Positions 16,543 through 27,286 are shown, numbered from the stretch's first letter. The stretch: 37,884 nucleotides of DNA from CG1-02-35-72 sp036170135 (GCA_036170135.1 JAVHOP010000084.1:1-37884); one strand, 5' to 3'. Notes: generated by a model not told the origin, from the sequence alone. Made by a program: numbers and translations.

Positions 16543-18816
16543 ATGAATTCTAACAGAAAAAAAAGTGAAGCTTTACTTTACCACGAATTCCCAACTCCAG
16601 GAAAAATTGAAGTAGTTCCTACCAAAAAATATGCAACCCAACGCGATTTATCATTAGCTTATTCACCGGGTGTTGCCGAACCTTGTTTAGAGATAGAGAA
16701 AAACCCAGATGATGCTTATCGTTACACGGCAAAAGGCAATTTAGTAGCCGTAATCTCAAATGGAACTGCCGTTTTAGGTCTTGGCGATATAGGCGCTTTA
16801 GCCGGGAAACCCGTGATGGAAGGTAAGGGCTTGTTATTTAAAATTTTTGCAGATATTGATGTTTTTGACATTGAAGTCGACACCCATGATGTAGATAAAT
16901 TTATTGAAACTGTTAAAGCTATTTCACCAACTTTTGGAGGGATAAACTTAGAAGATATTAAAGCCCCCGAAGCTTTTGAAATAGAACGTCGCTTAAAAGA
17001 AGAACTCGACATTCCCGTCATGCACGACGACCAGCATGGTACCGCAATTATTTCAGCCGCAGCCTTATTAAACGCCCTCGAAATTGCAGGAAAAGAAATA
17101 AAAGAGGCACGAGTTGTTGTTAGTGGCGCAGGTGCTGCCGCCATTTCTTGTAGTAAACTTTACAAAAAATTGGGAATAAAAAGCGAGAATTTGGTAATGT
17201 GCGATAGCCACGGCGTTATTAGAAAAGATGCCCACAACCTCACTTTACAAAAAGCAGAATTTGCTACTTCTCGCGATTTACATACTTTAGAAGAAGCTAT
17301 GGTCAACGCCGATGTGTTTTTAGGCCTATCTAAAGGTGGCTTAGTTTCATCAAAAATGTTGCAATCAATGGCAAACAACCCTGTGGTTTTTGCCTTAGCA
17401 AATCCAGACCCAGAAATTGAATATCCGGTCGCTATGGCGTCTCGTGCCGATATCATTATGGGTACAGGTCGTTCAGATTATCCTAATCAAGTCAATAACA
17501 TTTTAGGATTCCCTTATATTTTTAGAGGCGCACTCGATGTTAGAGCAACGTCTATTAATGAAGAGATGAAATTAGCAGCCGTAAAAGCATTAGCTAATCT
17601 TACGAAAGAAACCGTTCCCGAACAAGTAATCAAAACCTATAATCTAAAGAGCCTTGAATTTGGCAAAGATTATATCATCCCTAAACCATTCGATAACCGA
17701 TTAATTACCACCATTCCTCCAGCCGTTGCCAAAGCCGCCATGGAATCGGGTGTAGCAAAAAATCCAATTAAAGATTGGGAGGCATACAAAGAAACACTAG
17801 CCGCTAGATTGGGTACCGGAAATAAATTGATGCGTATGATTACTAACCGTGCTAAAACAGACCCAAAAAAGGTTGTTTTTGCCGAAGCCGATAATTATAA
17901 TGTGATTAAAGCCGCTCAAATTTGCTATGATGACGGTACTGCCTTGCCAATTTTACTAGGCGATAAATCTGAAATTCGCAAATTGATGAAACAAATACAT
18001 TTTGAAATTGATTTGCCAATTATCGATCCAAAATCGGATGCCGAAAAAACGCGACGAGATGAATTTGCTAAAAAATATTGGGAAAAGCGAAACCGTAAAG
18101 GTGTGAGCTACATCAGCGCTCAAAAATTGATGCGCGAACGCAACTATTTTGCGGCTATGATGGTTAATGAAGGTCAAGCCGATGCCTTAATTACCGGTTT
18201 TACTAGAAGCTATCCATCAGCGTTAAAACCAATGATTGAACTTATTGACAGAGCTGAAGGTATTAATCGTATTGCTGCAACCAACATTATGCTTACCAAA
18301 AGAGGTCCCATTTTCTTTTCGGATACCGCAGTAAATATCAATCCTAACACAAAAGAGCTGGCAAATATCGCCAATATGACCGCTAATTTAATGGTTACCT
18401 TTGGGGTTAAACCAAATCTCGCCATGTTATCTTATTCTAATTTTGGAAATTCTGACTTACCCGAAGCTAAAAAAGTTACCGATGCTGTGGCTTATTTACA
18501 CGAATTTTATCCTGAACTAAATGTAGATGGCGAAATTCAAGCCGACTTTGCCTTAACAAACACGATGTTAAATGATAAATTTCCATTTAGTAAGTTAAAT
18601 AACAATCCGGTAAACGGACTTATTTTTCCAAACTTAGATTCAGCCAATATCAGCTATAAAATATTAAAGAGTTTAAATAATATTGAATCGGTAGGACCAA
18701 TCGTAATGGGCTTTAACAAAGCGGCTCATATTATTCAATACGGTTGTGATGTCGATGAAATTGTAAACATGACAAGTATTGCCGTAGTAGATGCACAAGA
18801 AAAAGCAAATCAATAA
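16543..18816 (+). CDS. maeB: NADP-dependent malic enzyme with phosphotransacetylase-like domain
   Basis: MaeB oxidatively decarboxylates malate to pyruvate with NADP, supplying NADPH and pyruvate for biosynthesis. The 757-residue protein has the two-part MaeB layout. The malic enzyme region (about 1-425) holds AYSPGVAEPCLEIEKN, HDDQHGTAII and the nucleotide-binding VVSGAGAAAIS. The C-terminal region (about 430-757) resembles phosphate acetyltransferase; in MaeB proteins it is regulatory, binding acetyl-CoA, rather than catalytic. The length is as expected. A promoter-like box lies upstream, and ruvA follows after 38 bp. Confidence 0.95.
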   Translation: MNSNRKKSEALLYHEFPTPGKIEVVPTKKYATQRDLSLAYSPGVAEPCLEIEKNPDDAYRYTAKGNLVAVISNGTAVLGLGDIGALAGKPVMEGKGLLFKIFADIDVFDIEVDTHDVDKFIETVKAISPTFGGINLEDIKAPEAFEIERRLKEELDIPVMHDDQHGTAIISAAALLNALEIAGKEIKEARVVVSGAGAAAISCSKLYKKLGIKSENLVMCDSHGVIRKDAHNLTLQKAEFATSRDLHTLEEAMVNADVFLGLSKGGLVSSKMLQSMANNPVVFALANPDPEIEYPVAMASRADIIMGTGRSDYPNQVNNILGFPYIFRGALDVRATSINEEMKLAAVKALANLTKETVPEQVIKTYNLKSLEFGKDYIIPKPFDNRLITTIPPAVAKAAMESGVAKNPIKDWEAYKETLAARLGTGNKLMRMITNRAKTDPKKVVFAEADNYNVIKAAQICYDDGTALPILLGDKSEIRKLMKQIHFEIDLPIIDPKSDAEKTRRDEFAKKYWEKRNRKGVSYISAQKLMRERNYFAAMMVNEGQADALITGFTRSYPSALKPMIELIDRAEGINRIAATNIMLTKRGPIFFSDTAVNINPNTKELANIANMTANLMVTFGVKPNLAMLSYSNFGNSDLPEAKKVTDAVAYLHEFYPELNVDGEIQADFALTNTMLNDKFPFSKLNNNPVNGLIFPNLDSANISYKILKSLNNIESVGPIVMGFNKAAHIIQYGCDVDEIVNMTSIAVVDAQEKANQ

Positions 18817-18825
18817 ATAATTTAA

Positions 18826-18833
18826 TATCTTTG
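18826..18833 (+). promoter_or_regulatory. -7 box upstream of ruvA
   Basis: TATCTTTG matches TAnnTTTG, in the 38-bp gap between maeB and ruvA and 21 bp ahead of the ATG. It would allow ruvA-sprA to be transcribed independently of maeB. Confidence 0.45.
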
Positions 18834-18854
18834 GGTATAGATTAAATTGATTTT

Positions 18855-19436
18855 ATGATATATTATCTAAAAGGTAAGCTTGTTGAAAAAACACCTACCT
18901 ATGTTGTAATAGAATGCAATGGTGTGGGCTATAAAGCCCACATTTCATTGCACACATATTCGCAAATTTCTGACTGCGAATTAATTAAACTTGAAACCTT
19001 ACTAATTGTAAAGGAAGATTCTCATACCCTTTATGGATTTTTTGACAAAACAGAACGCGAAATTTTTAAACTTTTGATTTCGGTTTCTGGCGTGGGGCCA
19101 AGTATTGCCAGAATAATGTTATCATCAATGTCACCAACACAAATTCAAGAAGCTATTGTCAGTGGAAATGTTGTGGTCATTCAATCAGTAAAAGGACTTG
19201 GCGCTAAAACAGCTCAGCGTTTAATAATAGATTTAAAGGATAAAATCTTAAAAACATTCAATATGCCTAAAGATTTACCATTTCAAAACAATACAATTAA
19301 AGATGAAGCGTTAAGTGCTTTAGAAGTTTTGGGTTACAACAGAAGACAGTCAGAAAAAACGGTACAAAAACTTATATTAGAGCACGCTGATGATTCTTTA
19401 GAGAACATTATTAAATTAGCGCTAAAAAATCTATAA
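18855..19436 (+). CDS. ruvA: Holliday junction DNA-binding protein RuvA
   Basis: RuvA tetramers bind the four-way junction and load RuvB. The 193-residue protein begins with the OB-fold domain MIYYLKGKLVEK. The helix-hairpin-helix region follows (LLISVSGVGPSIARIML, and VKGLGAKTAQRLI). The C-terminal RuvB-contacting domain starts near residue 150 (DEALSALEVLGYNRRQ). Its stop is 5 bp before the proposed start of sprA, so the two are probably coupled; the ruvA-sprA pairing is frequent in Flavobacteriia. Confidence 0.97.
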   Translation: MIYYLKGKLVEKTPTYVVIECNGVGYKAHISLHTYSQISDCELIKLETLLIVKEDSHTLYGFFDKTEREIFKLLISVSGVGPSIARIMLSSMSPTQIQEAIVSGNVVVIQSVKGLGAKTAQRLIIDLKDKILKTFNMPKDLPFQNNTIKDEALSALEVLGYNRRQSEKTVQKLILEHADDSLENIIKLALKNL

Positions 19437-19441
19437 AAAGG

Positions 19442-22400
19442 TTGAGATTAATAAAAACAAACATAAAATTACCTTTAAGTTTAGGGATATTTATTCTGAT
19501 ATGTCAGCAAGCTATATCACAAATTCCCATACCCCCACCTCCAATTCCGATAGTAAATGACACTGTTTCAAATAACACCATTGTAAAAGATACCATTGCC
19601 AAAGACACCATTCTGCCATTAAAATATTTTTTTAGAAGTCACCAAAATGGAAGTCTGTATTTAAAAAATCCCAATCAAACTACAGTTATTTATGATCCAA
19701 ATCAAGGTCAGTATTTATTTTTAGAAAAAATTGGCGATTACTACGTAAAAGCACCATACTACATGTCTAAAGCGGAGTATGAAGAATATCGCTTAAATCG
19801 CGATATGATTGATTACTTCAAACAAAAAATTAGCGCAAACAGCCGTTTAAATAAAGATAATCTCGACGCCAAGAAAAATGAATTACCCACTTATTATGTC
19901 AACTCAAAATTCTTTGAAAGCATTTTTGGAGGCAATAGCGTGGTTGTAAATCCGCAAGGAACAGTCTTGTTAAAATTAGGTGTTTTATATCAAAAAGTTG
20001 ACAATCCGCAACTCTCAGAAAACAATAGGAAGAGTACAACTTTTGATTTTGAGCAACAAATTAGTGCTAGTTTATCGGCTCAAATTGGCAAGCGTTTAAA
20101 GGTTAGCGCCAACTTCGATACCCAATCAACTTTTGATTTTCAAAATCAAGTAAAACTAGAATATACGCCAACCGAAGATGATATCATCAGAAAAATTGAA
20201 GTCGGGAACATCAGCATGCCCATAAAAAATTCCTTGCTAAAAGGTGCTCAAAATTTGATGGGTTTAAAAACGGAATTGCAATTCGGAAAAACTACTGTAA
20301 CCGCTGTTTTATCGCAACAAAAATCAGAAACCAGAACAGTTGCAGCTCAAGGTGGCGCTAGCATTAACGAGTTCAATTTAAGAATTAGCGATTACGACGA
20401 TAACAAACATTTCTTTTTAGCTCAAAAATTTAGAGATCATTACAATGCTGCTTTAGCAAATTTGCCACTTATAAGCAGCGGCGTAAATATTTCGCGTATT
20501 GAAGTTTGGATTTCTAACCGAAATAGTACCACGCAAAATGTGCGTAATATTGTGGCTTTAGCCGATATAGGCGAAAAAAATACTATTAATATCGGCAATC
20601 CTAACGTCATACCAAGTGGGTTACAAGACGCTTCAAACGAAGCAAATAATTTGAATAATTTATTGGTACAAAACGGTTTGATAAGAAGCATATCGACTAT
20701 TAACTCGGCTTTAGCGCCCTTTAGTATGTCGCAGGGCAATGATTATTCTGTTTTAGAAAACGCAAAAAAACTTCAACTTGGCTCAGATTTTACTTACAAT
20801 CCACAATTGGGTTACTTAACATTAAACAGTCGTTTATCGCAAAGCGATGTGCTGGCGGTGAGTTTTGAATATACCGAAAACGGTAAGGTTTATAAAGTGG
20901 GTGAATTTTCGGATGATGGTATTACCGCTCCCAATAATATCGTTGTAAAATTGTTGCGTAGCGAAGTGATTAATACCAACATCCCATTATGGAATTTGAT
21001 GATGAAAAATGTGTATTCGCTCAATGCTTACCAAATGCAGAAAGACGAATTTAGATTAGAAGTTTTATACCAAGACGACAATACAGGTGTTCCTATTAAT
21101 GTTTTACAAGGCGCACAAACAGTTGCTGTTCAAAATAAAACCCTGATAAATCTTTTAAATATTGACCGATTAGACCAAACAAATAATGTAAAACCTAATG
21201 GTGATGGCTTTTTTGATTATATAGAAGGAATAACCATTAATTCTGATAAAGGCTATGTTATTTTTCCAGAAATAGAACCTTTTGGTAAAGATTTAGAAGC
21301 CATACTTACAAATCCAAATGACAGTAAATTTGTGTTTAATGAATTATACCAACTCACACAATCTGAAGCAAAAAATAATTTTCAGCAAAAGGATAAATAT
21401 CTCATTAAAGGTTATTACAAATCGGCGGGCGCTCAAGGGATTCCTTTAGGCGTTTTTAATGCACAACCTGGATCGGTAGTGGTAACTTCGGGTGGCCGCC
21501 AATTGGTTGAAGGTGTTGATTATGTGGTCGATTATCAAATAGGAAATGTTCAAGTTATCAATCCGGCTTTACTAGATTCTAAAGCACCTATACAAGTATC
21601 GGTAGAAAATAATAATGGCTTTTTGCAACAACAACGCAGCTTTTTTGGCGTTGATGTTGAACATCAGTTTTCAGATAAACTCATCGCTGGCGCAACCCTT
21701 TTAAATTTAAACGAAAAACCCATCACTCAAAAGGCGCAATTTGGCAGTGAGCCCGTAAATAATACGCTATTCGGACTTAATTTTAGTTATAGCACTCCAG
21801 TTCCATTTTTTACAAAACTGGTAAATAAATTGCCAAATATCAATACGCATATACCTTCAAAAGCTTCGGTAAGAGGCGAGTTTGCTTATTTAATTCCGGG
21901 TAGCCCAAAACAAATTGGTCAGCAAAACGAAGCCACTTCTTATATTGATGATTTTGAAAGCTCTCAAATTCCGCTTAGTTTAAACGCACCGAGTCAATGG
22001 TTTTTAGCCAGCACACCACAAAATCAAACGGACCCAAGTTTAATGAATTTAGGAGGCAACTCGGATGATTTTAACTACGGAAAAAATCGTTCGCAACTGT
22101 CGTGGTATAATATAGACCGATTGTTTTATGGCGGTTCTTCTTTAAAACCTAATGGTATAAACGACTTAGAATTGTCGCGAGCCGAAGTCCGCCGTATCGA
22201 TTTAAAAGAATTATTTCCACAACAAGATGTTGACATAACTCAAAGTACCATAGTAAGAACCTTTGATTTAGCTTATTTTCCACAAGAAAGAGGAAGTTAT
22301 AACTTTGATGCATCCCATATTGATGCTGATGGATTGTTGACTAATCCCGAAAGCCGTTGGGCGGGAATTATGCGCGCCCTCAATACCACTGATTTTGAAC

Positions 22401-25400
22401 AAGCCAATATAGAATATATTCAATTTTGGATGCTCGACCCTTATGAACATTATTCTATTAAAGAATCGGATGGTTTACCAGCAAATCACGTTATTTCTGA
22501 TGCCGATTTTACTGGGGAATTGTATATTAATTTAGGTAACATCTCTGAAGATATCTTGAAAGACGGTCGTAAAATGTTTGAAAACGGCTTGCCTCAAGAT
22601 GGCATTAAATCGCCTGCGCTCATTAGTGAAACCTTGTGGTCAGACATTCCGGTTAACCAATCATTGCTCTATGCATTTGATGAAAAAGACCAAGCGCGCA
22701 GCAATCAAGATGTAGGACTTGATGGTTTAAACGACAATGAAGAAAATACGCGTTTTAGCAGCTTTTTGAATCAATTATCACCAACTGCAAAATCAAAAAT
22801 GCAGCAAGACCCAGCCTCCGATAATTACCATTATTTTAGAGGGACTGATTTTGATAATAGCAATGCATCAATTATAGAACGCTATAAAACCTATACAAAT
22901 ACGCAAGGCAATTCGCCTACAGCAAACCAATCAACAGAATCTTATCCTACCTCGGCAACCTCTTTTCCTGATATCGAAGATATTGATAGAGACCAAACTA
23001 TGAATACGGTTGAAAGTTATTATCAATACAAAGTTTCTTTAAACCAAAATGATTTAACTATTGGCAGAAATAACATTGTTGACAGACGCCAAATTACAGT
23101 AAAGTTAGACGATGGCACCTCAGAAACCGCCACTTGGTATCAATTTAGAGTGCCTATTAAATCGCCAGACGAAGTCATTAATGGCATTTCAAATTTCAAT
23201 TCTATCCGCTTTATGCGACTATTTTTAACTAAATTTAAAATTCCAGTGGTGTTGAGATTTGGCGAATTAGAGTTGGTTCGTGGCGACTGGAGGCGCTATA
23301 CCAAAACGCTCCCCAATCCACCGAGCTTACCAGTTAATTTAGATGGCGTGCAATTGCAAAATTTTGTGGTAGGAGTTGTTAATATTGAAGAAAATGAAGG
23401 TCGCCAGCCCATTCATTATATATTACCTCCGGGTATTGTTAGAGAACGTTTGCAAGGAAGCACTACCATTCAACGTCAAAATGAACAAAGTTTATCTTTA
23501 AAAATTAAAGATTTGGCATCGCAAGAAACCCGTGCTATTTTTAAAAATATCAGTATGGATTTAAGGATGTTTAAAAAACTAAAACTATTTATCCATGCCG
23601 AAAGCATTGAAGGACAAGCATCTGTTCAAGACGGCGAATTAAAAGCAATTATTAGATTAGGAAGTGATACCGAAGAGAATTATTATCAAATAGAATTACC
23701 TTTAAATATCACTGCTTTTAACGCCTTATCGGCTGAAGAAATTTGGCCCCAAGCTAATACCTTAGATTTTACTTTAGAAAAATTGAGTAAACTTAAAATT
23801 TTGCGTCAAGAAGCTGGAATTTTACCGAATACCCTTTTTCCTGCTGTTGGAAATCCGCCAGTATTTGACGATTTAGAAGCTGTTCAAGTCCGCGTATTTG
23901 GAAATCCAAACCTCGCCAATATCAAAGCTGTTATGTTGGGTGTTAAAAATAACGCTTCCACTCCTAAAAGTGCCGAAATTTGGTTTGATGAATTGCGCGT
24001 AGCACAATTCGACAATAAAGGCGGATGGGCAAGCAATGTTAATGCCGATGCCAATTTTGCCGATTTTGCCGATGTTTCTTTTGCTGGGAGCGCCAGTTCT
24101 ATTGGATTTGGTTCCATTGACCAGCGCGTAAATGAACGCAGTCAAGAAGATATTAAACAATATAATATTGTTACAAATATGAGTTTAGGTAAACTCTTGC
24201 CAAAAAAATGGGGTATAAATTTACCGATGAATTTTAGCACATCTGAAGCATTTAGAGACCCAAAATTCGATCCGCAATTACAAGATGTTAAATTTCAAGA
24301 TTCCAAAAATGCCAATAGCGATACATCAAGAGATTACACACAACGCACCAGTATCAATTTTATGAATGTTAAAAAAGAGCGAACCAGCACCGATCCCGAT
24401 CAAAAGAAAAGACCTTACGATATTGAAAACTTATCGGTTAGTTACGCTTACAATCAAAACTACCATAGAGATTATAATACCAAACTCTTAAAAGACCAAA
24501 ACGTTCGTGCTTCGGCAACCTATAATTATACTTTTAAACCCTATGTTTTAGAGCCTTTTAAAAATACTAAATTCTTTGACAAGAAAAATTATTTAAAATT
24601 TATAAAAGAATTAAATATCAATTTATTACCAACGTCTTTGGCTGTAAATTCAAATATCCGAAGAACGTATAACGAACAATTATCTAGAACTTTAGTTGTC
24701 GGTTTACCCGATTTGCCAACGCTAAAACAACGTTACTTTTTATTTGATTGGGATTATAGTGTGGCTTATAATTTAACAAAATCGTTAGATTTTAATTTTA
24801 GAGCGGCAAATAATTATGTGTATGATGATTTTATAAATGATGATGCAAAAGTGTTTGATAACTTCTTTAAAATAGGACGTCCTCAAAACTATCACCAAGC
24901 ATTAAATGCCACTTATAATGTGCCGATTGATAAATTACCTTATTTAGATTTTATCACAACTACTTTTACTTACACTGCAGATTTTGACTGGCAAGCTTCT
25001 TCAAATGCCGTAGTTCAATTTGTAGGTAATAGCATTAGCAATGCCAATACCAATAACCTTTCTACCACCTTAAATTTATCTAAATTATATAAAACAGTTG
25101 GTATTGATAAGTTAAGAGAAGGCGACTCTAAAAAAATTAAGAATGATACAAAAGAAGAAATCAAACCTAATTTTGCTCAAAAAACTCGAAATATAGCTTT
25201 AGATATTTTAACCTCAGTTAAGAAAATAAATATCGGTTATACCAGTAATAACGGCACTTTTTTGCCGGGATATATTCCGGAAATTGGCTTTTTGGGACGT
25301 GATAATTTTTCAGGTGGATTGTCTCCAACATTTGGTTTTGTTTTTGGCAGTCAAAACGATATCAGAGATTTAGCTTTAACAAGAGGTTGGCTGATTTCAA

Positions 25401-26530
25401 GAAATGCTTCAGACCCTATTTATAGCAAAACCTTCTCCACTACACATTACGATAAATTAGATTTAAGTGCCGATATTAATCCTGTAAAAGATCTTCAGAT
25501 TGATTTAATTGCCAATCGGATTTTTACAAAAAGTGAGAACCAGCAATTAGATATAGTTGATCATGCTTTTTCGAATGAACCGATAAATACGATGGGAAAT
25601 TTTAGTATCAGCAATATGATGTTAAAAAAAGCATTTGATGGCAATGGCGACGATACTTTTACAACCTTTAAATCAAACAGAATTATCATTGCAAATCGGC
25701 TCGCCCAAAAAGCCGGATTAAATTCTACAGAGGGCTTTGGAGAAACCAGTCAGCAAGTATTATTACCTGCATTTTTGGCGGCTTATTCGGGTAAAGATGC
25801 CACAAAAATATCGTTAAATACTTTTAGAAGTACCCCAATACCAAACTGGAAAATAACCTATCGCGGTTTGATGAATATCAAATGGTTTAAAGATAATTTT
25901 AGCAGTTTTACCTTGTCAAATGGCTATCGCGCCTCGTATGGTATTTTAGGCTTTAACAACAATTTACAATACGATGCCAACAATCCTTATGGCAACTCCA
26001 ATAAAAATAAAGCCAATGATTTTAACAGCGAACTTTTGATAAATGGCGTAAGTTTAATTGAGGATTTTTCTCCGTTAATTCAAGTAGATTTAAAATTAAT
26101 TAACTCACTATCGTTTAAAGCCGAAATAAAAAGAGACAAATCATTAAATCTCAATTTTAACAACAACTCACTCACCGAGATAAGAGGAAAAGAATATGTT
26201 GTTGGCGTTGGTTATCGCTTTAAAGACTTACAACTCCGCATAAAAAATGGCAGTAGCAACACTATTTATAAAGGCGATTTAAATCTAAAAGCCGATTTTT
26301 CTATCAGCGAAAATCTCACCACCATTCGTGCAATTGATAAAGAAAATAATCAAGTTACAGGTGGCCAAAAATTGTTAGCATTTAAATTTTTAGCCGACTA
26401 TAATTTGTCAAAAAATTTAATGGCTTCCTTTTTTTATGACCAAAATACTTCTAGATTTGCAATCTCAACAACCTTTCCAAGAAAGTCAATTAGTACCGGT
26501 TTAAGTATTAGATACACGCTTGGAAATTAA
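19442..26530 (+). CDS. sprA: Type IX secretion outer-membrane translocon SprA
   Basis: SprA (Sov in Porphyromonas) forms the giant outer-membrane beta-barrel pore of the type IX secretion system and is needed for gliding. The 2362-residue protein fits the family length. It opens with a signal peptide (about 1-27, ending ICQQAISQ) and a proline-rich IPIPPPPIPI segment. The first conserved block is YFFRSHQNGSLYLKNP; repeated beta-rich regions run to the end, which closes with the strand STGLSIRYTLGN. The start is TTG: no in-frame ATG fits the signal peptide, and the ATG near 19500 is out of frame. It starts 5 bp after ruvA and ends 14 bp before gcvH. No frameshift is visible across 7 kb. Confidence 0.97.
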   Translation: MRLIKTNIKLPLSLGIFILICQQAISQIPIPPPPIPIVNDTVSNNTIVKDTIAKDTILPLKYFFRSHQNGSLYLKNPNQTTVIYDPNQGQYLFLEKIGDYYVKAPYYMSKAEYEEYRLNRDMIDYFKQKISANSRLNKDNLDAKKNELPTYYVNSKFFESIFGGNSVVVNPQGTVLLKLGVLYQKVDNPQLSENNRKSTTFDFEQQISASLSAQIGKRLKVSANFDTQSTFDFQNQVKLEYTPTEDDIIRKIEVGNISMPIKNSLLKGAQNLMGLKTELQFGKTTVTAVLSQQKSETRTVAAQGGASINEFNLRISDYDDNKHFFLAQKFRDHYNAALANLPLISSGVNISRIEVWISNRNSTTQNVRNIVALADIGEKNTINIGNPNVIPSGLQDASNEANNLNNLLVQNGLIRSISTINSALAPFSMSQGNDYSVLENAKKLQLGSDFTYNPQLGYLTLNSRLSQSDVLAVSFEYTENGKVYKVGEFSDDGITAPNNIVVKLLRSEVINTNIPLWNLMMKNVYSLNAYQMQKDEFRLEVLYQDDNTGVPINVLQGAQTVAVQNKTLINLLNIDRLDQTNNVKPNGDGFFDYIEGITINSDKGYVIFPEIEPFGKDLEAILTNPNDSKFVFNELYQLTQSEAKNNFQQKDKYLIKGYYKSAGAQGIPLGVFNAQPGSVVVTSGGRQLVEGVDYVVDYQIGNVQVINPALLDSKAPIQVSVENNNGFLQQQRSFFGVDVEHQFSDKLIAGATLLNLNEKPITQKAQFGSEPVNNTLFGLNFSYSTPVPFFTKLVNKLPNINTHIPSKASVRGEFAYLIPGSPKQIGQQNEATSYIDDFESSQIPLSLNAPSQWFLASTPQNQTDPSLMNLGGNSDDFNYGKNRSQLSWYNIDRLFYGGSSLKPNGINDLELSRAEVRRIDLKELFPQQDVDITQSTIVRTFDLAYFPQERGSYNFDASHIDADGLLTNPESRWAGIMRALNTTDFEQANIEYIQFWMLDPYEHYSIKESDGLPANHVISDADFTGELYINLGNISEDILKDGRKMFENGLPQDGIKSPALISETLWSDIPVNQSLLYAFDEKDQARSNQDVGLDGLNDNEENTRFSSFLNQLSPTAKSKMQQDPASDNYHYFRGTDFDNSNASIIERYKTYTNTQGNSPTANQSTESYPTSATSFPDIEDIDRDQTMNTVESYYQYKVSLNQNDLTIGRNNIVDRRQITVKLDDGTSETATWYQFRVPIKSPDEVINGISNFNSIRFMRLFLTKFKIPVVLRFGELELVRGDWRRYTKTLPNPPSLPVNLDGVQLQNFVVGVVNIEENEGRQPIHYILPPGIVRERLQGSTTIQRQNEQSLSLKIKDLASQETRAIFKNISMDLRMFKKLKLFIHAESIEGQASVQDGELKAIIRLGSDTEENYYQIELPLNITAFNALSAEEIWPQANTLDFTLEKLSKLKILRQEAGILPNTLFPAVGNPPVFDDLEAVQVRVFGNPNLANIKAVMLGVKNNASTPKSAEIWFDELRVAQFDNKGGWASNVNADANFADFADVSFAGSASSIGFGSIDQRVNERSQEDIKQYNIVTNMSLGKLLPKKWGINLPMNFSTSEAFRDPKFDPQLQDVKFQDSKNANSDTSRDYTQRTSINFMNVKKERTSTDPDQKKRPYDIENLSVSYAYNQNYHRDYNTKLLKDQNVRASATYNYTFKPYVLEPFKNTKFFDKKNYLKFIKELNINLLPTSLAVNSNIRRTYNEQLSRTLVVGLPDLPTLKQRYFLFDWDYSVAYNLTKSLDFNFRAANNYVYDDFINDDAKVFDNFFKIGRPQNYHQALNATYNVPIDKLPYLDFITTTFTYTADFDWQASSNAVVQFVGNSISNANTNNLSTTLNLSKLYKTVGIDKLREGDSKKIKNDTKEEIKPNFAQKTRNIALDILTSVKKINIGYTSNNGTFLPGYIPEIGFLGRDNFSGGLSPTFGFVFGSQNDIRDLALTRGWLISRNASDPIYSKTFSTTHYDKLDLSADINPVKDLQIDLIANRIFTKSENQQLDIVDHAFSNEPINTMGNFSISNMMLKKAFDGNGDDTFTTFKSNRIIIANRLAQKAGLNSTEGFGETSQQVLLPAFLAAYSGKDATKISLNTFRSTPIPNWKITYRGLMNIKWFKDNFSSFTLSNGYRASYGILGFNNNLQYDANNPYGNSNKNKANDFNSELLINGVSLIEDFSPLIQVDLKLINSLSFKAEIKRDKSLNLNFNNNSLTEIRGKEYVVGVGYRFKDLQLRIKNGSSNTIYKGDLNLKADFSISENLTTIRAIDKENNQVTGGQKLLAFKFLADYNLSKNLMASFFYDQNTSRFAISTTFPRKSISTGLSIRYTLGN

Positions 26531-26544
26531 TTATTTAAAACAAA

Positions 26545-26925
26545 ATGAATATACCTGAAAATTTAAAGTACACAAAAGACCACGAATGGATTTCTGTTAA
26601 TGGCACCACCGCTACCGTTGGTATTACCGATTTTGCTCAAAGCGAATTAGGCGACATCGTTTATGTTGATATCGATACCGTTGGCGAAAACTTAAAATAC
26701 GAAGACATTTTTGGAACCGTAGAAGCAGTTAAAACAGTTTCCGATTTATTTTTACCGGCTTCTGGTGAAATTACCGAATTTAATTCTGAATTAGATACAC
26801 AACCCGAATTAGTAAATTCTGATCCTTACGGTAAAGGCTGGATGATAAAACTAAAATTGAGCGACCCAAGTCAATTAGATAATCTTTTAGATGCTAAAGC
26901 TTATAAAGCACTTATTAACGGGTAA
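26545..26925 (+). CDS. gcvH: Glycine cleavage system H protein
   Basis: GcvH carries the lipoyl arm that shuttles the aminomethyl group between the P, T and L proteins of glycine cleavage. The 126-residue protein contains the lipoylation site Lys63 in GTVEAVKTVSDLF and the standard start NLKYTKDHEWISV. Its 3' end overlaps the VanZ-like gene by 35 bp in another frame. The P and T genes are not in the window. Its position just after sprA is a conserved neighbourhood in flavobacteria rather than a functional link I can show. Confidence 0.97.
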   Translation: MNIPENLKYTKDHEWISVNGTTATVGITDFAQSELGDIVYVDIDTVGENLKYEDIFGTVEAVKTVSDLFLPASGEITEFNSELDTQPELVNSDPYGKGWMIKLKLSDPSQLDNLLDAKAYKALING

Positions 26926-27286
26926 AGCAATTTACCTTGCCCTATTTTGCAGTATTTTAATTTTAGTTTTTAGTTTGATTCCTATGCATAGTGAATTGTT
27001 GGGAGCAGCAGAAAACGAAGATAAAATACTGCATACTTTTTCTTATTTTGTATTAAGTTTAAGTTGGCTCTTTTACTTTAAATCCATTAATAAATTAAAC
27101 ATTAAATTTTTATTAGCAGTTTGTATATTTTTTTTTGGAGTCATTATAGAAATACTTCAAGCAACCCTAACTACCTATAGAACGGCTAGTTTTTACGATG
27201 TAGTTGCAAATACAATTGGCAATTTTATTGCACTTATTATTTTTGAAACTTTCTATAAATTGATTTTTTTGAAAAAACTTAAATAA
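26891..27286 (+). CDS. VanZ-like membrane protein
   Basis: The 131-residue protein has four predicted membrane helices (about 13-31, 46-64, 70-90 and 105-124). It shows the VanZ-family pattern: SLIPMHSE after helix 1, DKILHTFSYFVLS in helix 2 and the polar D-V-N-G run YDVVANTIGNFIAL in the last part. The family name comes from teicoplanin resistance, but most members have no known role, and resistance should not be inferred here. The ATG lies inside gcvH (35-bp overlap) and gives a complete first helix; no later start would keep it. Confidence 0.78.
   Translation: MLKLIKHLLTGKAIYLALFCSILILVFSLIPMHSELLGAAENEDKILHTFSYFVLSLSWLFYFKSINKLNIKFLLAVCIFFFGVIIEILQATLTTYRTASFYDVVANTIGNFIALIIFETFYKLIFLKKLK

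Noticed and set aside
17830..18816. Separate phosphate acetyltransferase gene
   Set aside because: The sequence is in frame with the malic enzyme domain without a stop, the normal MaeB architecture.
26891..27286. Glycopeptide resistance role for the VanZ-like gene
   Set aside because: Only the family fold is shared; there are no van operon partners, and Gram-negative VanZ-like proteins are of unknown function.
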